A DNA stretch of 64,000 bases from Bifidobacterium vespertilionis (GTDB taxonomy: Bacteria; Actinomycetota; Actinomycetes; Actinomycetales; Bifidobacteriaceae). The stretch spans positions 1 through 64,000 of the forward strand of contig NZ_RZNZ01000016.1 of NCBI RefSeq assembly GCF_008698145.1, written 5' to 3'. Every line of letters starts with the position of its first letter. Position 1 is the stretch's first letter. Below are positions 44,746 to 52,980 of this stretch, one piece after another. Below the pieces are notes generated by a model, which was given only the letters and a program-made list of their open reading frames with translations, did no database searches and was not told the DNA's origin. A program made the translations under genes and the position numbers.

Positions 44746-44870
44746 GTCATATCCCTTTCGTTTTCCCACCCGTTCGTGCGGGGGCCATCCGGCAACGGCA
44801 CAGGGGACGCCGGCGTGTTGCCAATGATGCCAACGGTTTTACCATAGCCTATCGTCCAGATTTTTACAAA

Positions 44871-44903
44871 TGTCTAAATATGGATTATCGTATGTTTTAG
44901 ACA
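44871..44903. promoter_or_regulatory. putative TetR operator
   Basis: TGTCTAAA (44871-44878) and TTTAGACA (44896-44903) are perfect inverted arms 17 bases apart in an AT-rich divergent region. A plus-strand promoter (TTTACA at 44863-44868, TATCGT at 44886-44891, 17-base spacer) overlaps the site, so repressor binding would block the oxidoreductase promoter. Confidence 0.6.
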
Positions 44904-44945
44904 GTTGCAAAAATTTGAACTCATGCACACATCGAAAGGACCATC

Positions 44946-46238
44946 ATGAACGCACACAACACCCCGGGGATCGCCAAGCCCCTCACCCTGCCCTGCGGGG
45001 CCACGGTAAAGAACCGCTTCTACAAGTCGGCCATGAACGAGGCACTGGCCGGACGCGACTGCGCGCCCACCGAGGAGCATGTGCGCCTCTACCGCACATG
45101 GGCGGAGGGCGGCGCCGGCGTCCTCGTCACCGGCAACGTGATGGTCGACCGCACGCAGCTCGGAGAGCCGGGCAACGTCGCCGTCGAGGACGGGCGCGAT
45201 CTCAACATGCTGCGCCGATGGGCCGCTGCGGGAACCCGCAACGGGGCGCATTGCTGGATGCAGATCAACCATCCCGGACGCCAGTCCCCCATCACCATCA
45301 ACCAACATCCCTATGCACCAAGCGGCGGCAAACTGGAAGGCGACTACGGACGGTTCTTCGCCGAACCGACCGCGCTCACCGTCGAGCAAATCCACGACAT
45401 CGTGCACCGTTTCGCCACAACGGCGCGGATCGCGAAGAAGGCCGGGTTCACCGGCGTGGAGATTCATGCGGCGCACGGCTACCTCATCAACCAGTTCCTC
45501 TCGCCCGAGGACAACCGGCGAACTGACGAATACGGCGGCGACATCGAGCACCGCGCGCGATTCCTGTTCGAGGTGTTCGACGCGGTGCGCGAGGCGGTGG
45601 GTCCGGAGTTCCCTGTCGCAGTGAAACTCAACTCCAGCGACGTGCCGATCGCCGTGAAGATCGACGATCGCGGCGGGTCGTTCTCAGGCTTCGATGAGAA
45701 GGAATCCATCTGGGTCATGAAGCAGCTCGAGAAGCGCGGCGTCGACCTGATCGACATCTCCGGCGGCACACTCGAGAAGCCTCTCATCCAAACCAACAGC
45801 GGCGCGGTCGAGGATCGCAGGCGCGGCGTGTACTTCACCGAATTCGCCAGACGTGTCAAGGGCGAGCTCACCGTGCCGGTGGCGCTGACCGGCGGGTTCC
45901 GCAACGCGCGGGACATGGAGCGCGCACTCGACGAGGGAATCACGCAAATGATCGGCATCGCACGCCCGCTGGCCCTCGTGCCCGACCTGCCGAAGCGGAT
46001 CATCCGCGACCGTTGGGACGGCAGCGTAGACCTGCCGTGGGTGACGACCGGAGTCAAGGCGCTCGACCGTGCATTCGGCGGCATCCTCGTCATCAGCTGG
46101 TTCGAGCTGCAGATGAACCGCATCGGACACGGAAAACGTCCCGATCCACGGATCGGCGGATTGCGTGCGCTGTGCTTCGCGATCGGCAAGCACGGTCCCG
46201 GGGCGCTGGCACCGCGCCACCGCAAGGGCCATCAGTGA
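44946..46238 (+). CDS. Old Yellow Enzyme-family NADH:flavin oxidoreductase
   Basis: 430 aa. FMN-dependent ene-reductase family. Motifs: KNRFYKSAMNEALAG near 21, QINHPGRQSP near 105, and EIHAAHGYLINQFLSPEDNR near 175. The C-terminal 60 residues (after IARPLALVPDLP) extend beyond the barrel, as in some actinobacterial and fungal-like homologues. The substrate is unknown. The gene is under a divergent TetR-type regulator and is followed 45 bases later by an SDR gene, suggesting paired redox steps or detoxification. Confidence 0.88.
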   Translation: MNAHNTPGIAKPLTLPCGATVKNRFYKSAMNEALAGRDCAPTEEHVRLYRTWAEGGAGVLVTGNVMVDRTQLGEPGNVAVEDGRDLNMLRRWAAAGTRNGAHCWMQINHPGRQSPITINQHPYAPSGGKLEGDYGRFFAEPTALTVEQIHDIVHRFATTARIAKKAGFTGVEIHAAHGYLINQFLSPEDNRRTDEYGGDIEHRARFLFEVFDAVREAVGPEFPVAVKLNSSDVPIAVKIDDRGGSFSGFDEKESIWVMKQLEKRGVDLIDISGGTLEKPLIQTNSGAVEDRRRGVYFTEFARRVKGELTVPVALTGGFRNARDMERALDEGITQMIGIARPLALVPDLPKRIIRDRWDGSVDLPWVTTGVKALDRAFGGILVISWFELQMNRIGHGKRPDPRIGGLRALCFAIGKHGPGALAPRHRKGHQ

Positions 46239-46283
46239 ACATCCATGACAGATAGCCGAGAAACAACCTTCGGAAGACATACC

Positions 46284-47090
46284 ATGACGACACCCAACAA
46301 CACCGAACACGCCAACATCGCAGTGATCACCGGGGCCTCGTCCGGTCTAGGGGAACAGTTCTACGAGACCATCGCACACCGATACCCCGATCTCGACGAG
46401 ATCTGGCTGATCGCGCGACGCAAGGAACGGCTCGAAGCGCTGGCCGAACGATACCCGAACATACGCGCACGCGTACGCGCCTTAGCGTTCGATCTTTCGG
46501 CCGCCTCCTCCTACGACGAGCTTTCCTCCATGCTCGCCGAAGAACAGCCGGTCGTACGTGTGCTGATCAACAACGCCGGATTCGAACGCGAAGGATTGCT
46601 ACGCGACATGGCCCCCAAGGATATTCTTGCGATGATCGAACTCAACGTCATGGGCATGACGATGGTGAACCGCGTGTTTCTGCCGTATATGCGCGCTGGC
46701 TCATTCGAAGTAATCACCGGATCGGTCTCCTCATTCGCCCCGATCCCATGGCAGACGGTGTATTCGGCGAGCAAGGCGTACACCCGTTTCCTCGCACGGG
46801 CTTTGCACGAGGAGGAGCGCAAGCGTGGTGTGAACGTGCTGCTGATGAGCCCCGGAAACATGAACACCGAAATGAACGTGCAGGGCACATCTACCGGCAA
46901 ACTCGGACATCTGCCCTATCTCGATCTCAAACGCGAAACCGCGCGCACGCTCATGATGGCCGAACGAGGTCACGCCACCTACACGCCGATGCTGTTCTAT
47001 AAGCTCTACCGGCTCTTCGCGAAGCTCATGCCGAGCGCGCTCGCCGTCAAAGTCACCAGCATCGAGAACGGCGACACGCACGGCAGATAG
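46284..47090 (+). CDS. short-chain dehydrogenase/reductase
   Basis: 268 aa. The Rossmann NAD(P) motif TGASSGLGEQF is near 14-24, NNAG near 90, and the catalytic Ser and YSASK near 140-160. The C-terminal stretch after KRETARTLMMAE is hydrophobic and basic. A start at 46245 is possible, but 46284 has GGAAG upstream. A diverged partial copy of its 3' third lies at 49190-49345, beyond the AAA ATPase gene, so a second SDR gene once stood there. Confidence 0.85.
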   Translation: MTTPNNTEHANIAVITGASSGLGEQFYETIAHRYPDLDEIWLIARRKERLEALAERYPNIRARVRALAFDLSAASSYDELSSMLAEEQPVVRVLINNAGFEREGLLRDMAPKDILAMIELNVMGMTMVNRVFLPYMRAGSFEVITGSVSSFAPIPWQTVYSASKAYTRFLARALHEEERKRGVNVLLMSPGNMNTEMNVQGTSTGKLGHLPYLDLKRETARTLMMAERGHATYTPMLFYKLYRLFAKLMPSALAVKVTSIENGDTHGR

Positions 47091-47275
47091 GGGCATCTGC
47101 CGCCTCGAATGGTCAGCCGATTCGCATGGACAGCCTCCTCATGATCCAAGGCACCAATCCGCGAGCGCGACGGTCTGACGTCGGTAATCGTCAGGCAATG
47201 GGCGACCATGCAGTGGCGGGCAACGGTCGAACACAACGGTGCGCCAATCGGTGACACTGGCACGCAGGGATTTCG

Positions 47276-47377
47276 TCAGCGTTCGTTCGACAGTTCATGC
47301 TCGGCGGTAGCGGCGATGGCGTCTCCGTTACCTGCGATGGTGGGCGAGCTAGTGATGATCAGTACGTTGTTGATCAT
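47276..47377 (-). pseudogene. N-terminal fragment of a flavodoxin-fold NAD(P)H oxidoreductase
   Basis: 33 codons beginning MINNVLIITSSPT and ending at a stop codon, with AAAGGAAACC before the ATG. The N-terminal beta strand and phosphate loop (LIITSSPTIAGNGD) match the start of NAD(P)H dehydrogenase/FMN reductase proteins of about 190 aa, so most of the gene is missing. It is minus-strand, between the SDR gene and the AAA ATPase. The rest of 47091-47814 shows repeats and a promoter but no other gene. Confidence 0.45.
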
Positions 47378-47504
47378 TATGGTTTCCTTTATTGCCGGGA
47401 TTGACGATTGCCGAAGTGCACGCGCAGGAGCAGCAGGACGAGCAGGATGGCTGCGCATATGATGGCCGCGCCGACCGTGGAGCGTATGGAGCCAACCGCA
47501 TGGC

Positions 47505-47566
47505 GGAGTCGAAGGATCCTTAACCATACGCACGCAGTTAAGGATCCTTCGCTGCGCTCGGATGAC
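47505..47566. repeat. short copy of the GGATCCTT hairpin repeat
   Basis: The arms are reduced (GGAGTCGAAGGATCCTTAA and its complement) but the family signature and the terminal GGATGAC remain. Confidence 0.8.
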
Positions 47567-47710
47567 GCGGGGAGAGCCTCCCCAGCACAAGTCTCCGCCG
47601 AGTTACCGGATCTGCCAGCAAACCGGAAACACGAACGACTTACTCGCAGATTCTGCAACCCGATTTGGCGCCGCGTACTGCACATCTCACCGCCATACGC
47701 TCAAGCAAAT

Positions 47711-47814
47711 CCTATCTTCACCTTCCATGAGAGAAGATTTGCAGCAATCTTCATCTATAAAAAGTGAAGATAGGCTATAATCTTCATTATTATTAAACGA
47801 AGATGGAGGGCATC
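47711..47814 (+). promoter_or_regulatory. AT-rich promoter with GAAGAT/ATCTTC operator array
   Basis: A consensus TATAAT lies at 47776-47781. Around it CCTATCTTCAC (47711-47721) and GTGAAGATAGG (47764-47774) are perfect inverted arms. GAAGATT...AATCTTC and ATCTTC...GAAGAT form two further palindromes up to the ribosome site GGAGGG before the ATG at 47815. The base composition is far more AT-rich than the surroundings. This looks like autoregulation and recent acquisition. Confidence 0.6.
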
Positions 47815-49182
47815 ATGTCGTTGTCGTCACTAATCGCCGAATATCTGGACTTCCGGATTCCGGAATACACCACACGAGACAGCGCCGCCCTCACGGTCCC
47901 CGAACCGGCGCGCAACAATGTGATCTACACCATCACGGGCGTGCGACGATGCGGCAAAACCTATGCCATGTACCAGCTCATGGACCGGCTCATCGCCGCC
48001 GGAGTCCCGCGCACGAAGCTGTTTCACTTCTCGTTCGACGACGAACGCATCATGCCGTTCACCGATCACACGCTCGCTGACCTTCTCGACACCTACTACC
48101 GCATGGTGCCCGACGCTCTAGAAGGCTGCTATCTCCTCTTCGACGAGATCCAAGAGGCACCCTACTGGACGAACTTCATCCGGCGCGTGGCCGAACAGCA
48201 TAACGTCACCATCGTGCTCACCGGCTCATCGTCGAAACTGCTGTCTTCGGACATTCCCACGAATCTGCGCGGACGATCATTGTCGAGAGAGATGTGGCCC
48301 CTCAGTTTCAGGGAGTACTGCCTGTTCCATGACATCCCCACAACGACCGTCGCCGGAGAATATCCTGCGAATATCCGACGCCCCCTGCAAAACGCATGCG
48401 TCGACTATCTCAATGCAGGAGGATTCCCCGCAGTGCAGCGCATGGGCACGCTCGATCGCATGCGCATGCTGCAAGGTTATGCGGATGAGATCGTCACCAA
48501 GGATGTTCTGGAACGATTCGGCACCACATCCCTGCGGGTCGCCGCACGATTCTCCCGCAACGCACTGCGCTCCACTGGGCTCAAATTCTCCGTCAACGCG
48601 CAGGTCAAGTCGATGCGAAGCATGCAGGTGCCTGTCTCCAGCGGCAAACTGTACGATCTGATGGACGATTTCGAAGACGCGCACCTGTTGTTCAAAGTAG
48701 GCGGCTTCACCCTTTCCATCCGGGACAATCCCAAAACCCCGTACAAGGTATACGCCGTGGATCCCGGACTCTCCCTGGCGGTGGCTCCGGCCAACCATCT
48801 CGACCTCGGACAACGACTGGAAACGGCGGTGTTCATCGAGCTCAAACGACGCTACGGCGATAATCGGACCAATGCCATCGCCTCATATTCGGCCGCAAAT
48901 TGCCCGGAAGTGGACTTCATCGTCGGAGACGAGGCGACAGGCGACCCGTATCAGCTGATTCAGGTTGCCGCCCAAACCGGTGTCGAGCGCACCATGGTCA
49001 CCGATTTCGACGATCATTCCCTGAACCGCAAATTCCGCAGCGAAATCGGCAATCTTTCGGCGGCAATAGGCAATACGGGACTGAAGCACGGCACCCTCAT
49101 CTCACTGGACGAGGAAGGCGAAGTCACCGTACCCGCGGGAACCATCGAGGTGATTCCCGCATGGCGCTGGTTCCTGCAATGA
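47815..49182 (+). CDS. AAA ATPase with DUF4143 C-terminal domain
   Basis: 455 aa. AAA_14-type ATPase: Walker A GVRRCGKTYAM (near 43-53), Walker B YLLFDEIQEAPYW (near 107), sensor TGSSSKLLSSD (near 135). The C-terminal DUF4143 domain from about 195 ends in a restriction-nuclease-like segment with EVDFIVGD near 365, and FIELKRRYG precedes it. This family is widespread in variable genome regions; its role is unresolved. The start at 47815 follows GGAGGG. It is flanked by a redox-gene fragment and an SDR fragment, suggesting insertion. Confidence 0.88.
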   Translation: MSLSSLIAEYLDFRIPEYTTRDSAALTVPEPARNNVIYTITGVRRCGKTYAMYQLMDRLIAAGVPRTKLFHFSFDDERIMPFTDHTLADLLDTYYRMVPDALEGCYLLFDEIQEAPYWTNFIRRVAEQHNVTIVLTGSSSKLLSSDIPTNLRGRSLSREMWPLSFREYCLFHDIPTTTVAGEYPANIRRPLQNACVDYLNAGGFPAVQRMGTLDRMRMLQGYADEIVTKDVLERFGTTSLRVAARFSRNALRSTGLKFSVNAQVKSMRSMQVPVSSGKLYDLMDDFEDAHLLFKVGGFTLSIRDNPKTPYKVYAVDPGLSLAVAPANHLDLGQRLETAVFIELKRRYGDNRTNAIASYSAANCPEVDFIVGDEATGDPYQLIQVAAQTGVERTMVTDFDDHSLNRKFRSEIGNLSAAIGNTGLKHGTLISLDEEGEVTVPAGTIEVIPAWRWFLQ

Positions 49183-49189
49183 GTCCCGT

Positions 49190-49345
49190 CGCGGCGTGAA
49201 CGTGCTGCTGATGAGTCCCGGAAACATGAACACCGAAATGAACGTGCAGGCAGCCGCGACAGGCAAGATAGGACGATTGCCGTTCCTCGACCTCAAACGC
49301 GAAACCGCGCGCACACTCATGATGGCCGAGCGCAGGCGCGGCGGC
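49190..49345 (+). pseudogene. 3'-region fragment of an SDR gene
   Basis: The stretch encodes RGVNVLLMSPGNMNTEMN and KRETARTLMMAER, matching residues about 180-230 of the SDR encoded at 46284-47090 at roughly 80 percent identity by eye. The 5' two-thirds and the final part are absent. It begins within about ten bases of the AAA ATPase stop codon, so the ATPase module appears to have replaced the front of this paralogue. Confidence 0.7.
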
Positions 49346-49423
49346 GCACAGACCAACGAGGGCGAACGACCCCAGAATCATGAGACTCACTGAGACTCAC
49401 GACGGAGATGAAACGGCGTCAGC

Positions 49424-50752
49424 ATGTCCGACCCCCAAACGCGCCATGCGGTCACCTCGCTTGGCCATATCGACGCGGTGCTGCCGGTGCTGCATGGTCC
49501 ATACGGCGAGGATGGCACGATTCAGGGTCTCCTCGAGATGATGGGTGTGCCGTACGTGGGTTGCGGCGTGTTCGCTTCGGCCGCTTGCATGGACAAGCAC
49601 TTCACCAAGGTGGTGCTCTCGGCCGCCGGTATCGCCGCCGCGCCCGGCATCACCGTGGACGCGCGCAACTTCACCGCCGCCGATGTGCTGGCGCAGATCG
49701 ACGAGGCGCAGCTCACCTACCCGCTGTTCGTCAAGCCTTCGCGCGCCGGCTCCAGCTTCGGTGTCACCAAGGTCGAGGCCGCCGAGGAAGAAGGCGCCCT
49801 GAACGTCATCGCCCTGCCGCACGACTGGTCCAACTACGGCGAGGTCATCGACACCTTCAAGAAGAAGTACCCGAAGATCAAGGTCACCGAGCTCAACCCG
49901 AACGCCTCCTCCAAGGAGGAGCTGGACGCCGCCAAGACCAACAAGGGCACCGACGCCGCTCCGGACGTCTTCGACGTCGGCCAGCAGATCGCCGCCACCT
50001 CCACCGACTCCTTCGCCCCGTACAAGGTGCAGGCTTGGGACAAGATCCCAGATGAGAACAAGGACGCCAACGGCGCCTACTACGCCGACTACACCGGCAT
50101 CATGTCCATCGGCTGGAACAAGGACAAGTACGGCGACATCACCAAGCTCGAGGACCTGCTCGACCCGAAGTTCGCCGGCACCGTGGCCCTCAACGGCAAG
50201 CCCGCCGAGGCCGGCGCCGCCTTCAACGGCTACCTGATGATCAACCAGCTGGCCGGCGGCGACATCAACAACCTGCAGCCCGGCCTCGACTTCTTCAAGA
50301 AGCTCAAGGACGCCGGCAACCTCACCACCGTTGACGTGACCAACGGCACCATCGACTCCGGCCAGACCGGCGTCGTGATGGACTGGACCTACAACCAGGC
50401 CTCCTACAAAAAGGAGCTTAAGTCCAAGGGCGTGAACTGGGAGTACAAGACCTTCCCGAACGCCCAGGTCGTGAGCTACTACAACCAGGCCATCAACGTG
50501 GACGCCCCGCACCCGGCCGCCGCCCGTCTGTGGGAGGAGTACCTGTACTCCGCCGAGGCCCAGAACCTGTGGTTCAAGGGTGGCGCCAACCCGGTGCTGC
50601 TCTCCTCCATGAAGGAAGACGGCACCGTTGATCAGGACACCCTGAAGGACGCCATCACCATCGAGGGCAAGCCGGTCTCCTACACCAACGATGACGCCAC
50701 CCGCATCACCGAGTGGCTGCAGAACAACTGGGACAAGACCATCGGCAACTGA
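49424..50752 (+). CDS. chimera: D-Ala-D-Ala ligase fragment fused to ABC substrate-binding protein
   Basis: 442 aa in one open frame. Residues 1 to about 120 are an internal piece of D-alanine-D-alanine ligase (VLPVLHGPYGEDGTIQG, then FVKPSRAGSSFGVTKVE), lacking its N-terminus and most of the ATP-grasp domain. From about 124 it becomes a PotD/iron-type ABC substrate-binding protein (NVIALPHDWSNYGEV to the end) without its signal peptide. The join lies at about 49775-49804. The product could be neither a working ligase nor an exported binding protein. The permease genes follow. It is either a real recombination product or an assembly join. Confidence 0.75.
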   Translation: MSDPQTRHAVTSLGHIDAVLPVLHGPYGEDGTIQGLLEMMGVPYVGCGVFASAACMDKHFTKVVLSAAGIAAAPGITVDARNFTAADVLAQIDEAQLTYPLFVKPSRAGSSFGVTKVEAAEEEGALNVIALPHDWSNYGEVIDTFKKKYPKIKVTELNPNASSKEELDAAKTNKGTDAAPDVFDVGQQIAATSTDSFAPYKVQAWDKIPDENKDANGAYYADYTGIMSIGWNKDKYGDITKLEDLLDPKFAGTVALNGKPAEAGAAFNGYLMINQLAGGDINNLQPGLDFFKKLKDAGNLTTVDVTNGTIDSGQTGVVMDWTYNQASYKKELKSKGVNWEYKTFPNAQVVSYYNQAINVDAPHPAAARLWEEYLYSAEAQNLWFKGGANPVLLSSMKEDGTVDQDTLKDAITIEGKPVSYTNDDATRITEWLQNNWDKTIGN

Positions 50753-50771
50753 GCCTAAGGCAACCGAACCC

Positions 50772-51704
50772 ATGACTGCTGCAATCGCACAGAACGGACC
50801 TGCCACCGCCAAGGTGGCGGGTCCGTCCGCTAACTCCAGCTCCTCCACGCTGGCCCGGCACCGTCAGGAACTCGGCACCATCGCCGTCACCCTGCCGTTC
50901 TTCGCCTACACCGCGTGCTTCCTGCTCGCGCCCACCGTGATCGTGATCATCGGCGCGTTCCAGACCCGTGACGGCGGTTTCACGCTCGCCAACTTCAACA
51001 AGCTGTTCGAAGCCAACACGATTTCCGCGTTCGTCACCTCTATCCTCGTGTCCATCGTCTCCTCGGTGATCGGCGCGGTGGTGGGCGGCCTCGCCTCGTA
51101 CGCCCTCGTGATCGGCGCCAAGCCCAACGGCCTGATACGTCGCCTCGTCTCCGCCATCTCCTCCGTGCTCGCCCAGTTCGGTGGCGTGATGCTCGCCTTC
51201 GCGTTCATCGCCACCATCGGCATCAACGGCATCGGCACGATGCTCATCAAGCAGCTGACCGGTCTGGTCGTCAACCCGAACTGGCTCAGCTCCCTGCCGG
51301 GCCTAGTGACCGTGTACTGCTACTTCCAGATTCCGCTGATGATCATCATCTTCCTGCCTGCGGTCGATTCGATCCGTCCGCAGTGGCGTGAGGCCTGCGA
51401 GTCTCTGGGCGGCAGCACCTTCCAGTACTGGACCCGCGTGGCACTGCCGATTCTGGCGCCGCGCTTCATCTCCGCGTTCCTGCTGCTGTTCGCCTCCGCG
51501 TTCTCCGCGTACGCCACCGCGGCCGCCCTGTTCTCCCAGCGCTCGATCCTCGTGCCGCTGATGATCCAGGGTGCCATGCGTAACGAGATGGACCCGAACC
51601 AGCAAGGCTTCGCCCAGGTGCTGGCGTTCGCAATGATCATCGTCGTGGCCATCGTGATGCTGCTGAGCCACGCTGTGGAAAAGAGGGCCGGACGTTGGCA
51701 GTGA
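50772..51704 (+). CDS. ABC importer permease, PotB type
   Basis: 310 aa with six membrane segments after a short Ser/Ala-rich N-terminus. The EAA loop REACESLGGSTFQYWTRVALP near residue 205 contacts the ATPase. Belongs to the polyamine/iron(III)/thiamine-type importer permeases. The gene starts 19 bases after the binding-protein frame and its stop codon overlaps the next start as GTGA. Confidence 0.88.
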   Translation: MTAAIAQNGPATAKVAGPSANSSSSTLARHRQELGTIAVTLPFFAYTACFLLAPTVIVIIGAFQTRDGGFTLANFNKLFEANTISAFVTSILVSIVSSVIGAVVGGLASYALVIGAKPNGLIRRLVSAISSVLAQFGGVMLAFAFIATIGINGIGTMLIKQLTGLVVNPNWLSSLPGLVTVYCYFQIPLMIIIFLPAVDSIRPQWREACESLGGSTFQYWTRVALPILAPRFISAFLLLFASAFSAYATAAALFSQRSILVPLMIQGAMRNEMDPNQQGFAQVLAFAMIIVVAIVMLLSHAVEKRAGRWQ

Positions 51705-52615
51705 ACGAAACCTCCGCGGCTGCTGCAAACGCTGCCGTCGCAGCCAAGACCGGCGCCACCGGTTCCGCCGGCACGGTCGGCACCAAGCCGCCACAGCTGC
51801 GCGCCGCACGCATCCGCAAGCAGAGCGTCATCAAGTTCGTCATCCTGTTCATCACGCTGGCGTTCCTGTTCGTGCCGCTCTTCTCGATGCTCATCTTCAC
51901 CCTGCGCCACCCGCTGTCCGGCCGTTGGTCCGCCGCCCCGTGGATCGCGATCTTCACCGGCAACGGCGAGTCGCTGGGCGCCGACCTGACCGTGCTGTGG
52001 CAGGGCATCGGCACCTCGCTGGCCTTGTGCGTGGTCACCGTCGTGATCATGCTGCTGCTCATGGTGCCCACGATGGTCATCGTCCACATCCGCTCCAAGG
52101 CGCTGGAGCGCGCGATCGAGTGGGTCGCCACCCTGCCGCTGACCATCCCGGCCATCGTGCTCGTGGTCGGTCTCGGCCCGATCTACCGCTGGCTGTCGGC
52201 GGACGTGCTGAGCACCAACCCGATCTGGCTGTGCTTCGCTTACGTGATCCTCGTGATGCCGTTCGCCTTCCGCGCCATCGCCGTGGGCCTCAACTCCATC
52301 GACGTCAAGACCCTGGTCGAGGCCTCCCGCTCGCTCGGCGCCTCGTGGCCGAAGGTGTTCTTCCGCGTGATCATCCCGAACCTGTGGCAGTCGATCCTGT
52401 CCGCCTCGTTCATCTCCATCGCCGTGGTGCTGGGCGAATACACCGTCGCCTCGCTGCTCGGCCGTATGAACCTTCAGGTCGCGCTCTACCAGCTCGGCCA
52501 GTCCAACTCCCAGATCTCCACCGCCATGTCGTTGCTTGCGTTGCTCTTCGGCGTGGTTCTGCTCGTCGCGCTCGACCTCATTTCCGATGCGATGCGCAAG
52601 TCGAAGGAAAGCTAA
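51701..52615 (+). CDS. ABC importer permease, PotC type
   Basis: 304 aa from GTG at 51701 (a four-base overlap with the preceding stop). Six membrane segments and the EAA loop LVEASRSLGASWPKVFFRVIIP near residue 210. Second permease of the importer. A TTG start two codons earlier is possible but less likely than the classic GTGA coupling. Confidence 0.88.
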   Translation: MNETSAAAANAAVAAKTGATGSAGTVGTKPPQLRAARIRKQSVIKFVILFITLAFLFVPLFSMLIFTLRHPLSGRWSAAPWIAIFTGNGESLGADLTVLWQGIGTSLALCVVTVVIMLLLMVPTMVIVHIRSKALERAIEWVATLPLTIPAIVLVVGLGPIYRWLSADVLSTNPIWLCFAYVILVMPFAFRAIAVGLNSIDVKTLVEASRSLGASWPKVFFRVIIPNLWQSILSASFISIAVVLGEYTVASLLGRMNLQVALYQLGQSNSQISTAMSLLALLFGVVLLVALDLISDAMRKSKES

Positions 52616-52621
52616 CCAATC

Positions 52622-52924
52622 ATGACCGTTGATGAGAAGACCCTCGTCACCCCGGCCCAGACCGAGGACGAGTTCAAGAACGATCCGACCGCCTCGCTGC
52701 AGGGCGTCAAGGCCAAGGATGTGACCAAGGCCGCCAAGAAGCTCCTCAAGGAGTCCGCGGAACGCGGCGGCGGCTCCATCCAGATGCAGGACGTCGTCAA
52801 AATCTACCCCGGTTCCACCGTGCACGCCCTCGACGACTTCAACCTCGACATCAAGCCGGGCGAGATGGTCGTGCTGCTCGGCGGCTCCGGCTGCGGCAAG
52901 TCCACGGCGCTCCGCTCAGGATGA
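52622..52924 (+). pseudogene. truncated ABC importer ATPase
   Basis: About 100 codons: an N-terminal extension, the A-loop region, and Walker A LLGGSGCGKSTAL, then a stop three codons later. Signature, Walker B and the rest are missing. The break is where GCGCTCCGCTCAGG of the gene merges with the dispersed repeat, so deletion by short homology is likely. The importer therefore has no functional ATPase here unless another subunit substitutes. Confidence 0.85.
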
Positions 52925-52952
52925 CGGAATGGAACTCCGCTCGCTCAGGATG
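52909..52952. repeat. two right arms of the GTCATCCTGAGC repeat at a gene break
   Basis: GCTCCGCTCAGGATGACGGAA occurs and is repeated with slight change 24 bases later. It fuses directly to the truncated importer ATPase gene. Confidence 0.8.
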
Positions 52953-52980
52953 ACGGAACAGAACCCTGCTCGCCCGGCCG

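Noticed and set aside
47006..47263. Minus-strand open frame overlapping the SDR gene end
   Set aside because: No ribosome site or family resemblance that I could support; it may hold degraded remains of the truncated oxidoreductase, but this is too weak to annotate.
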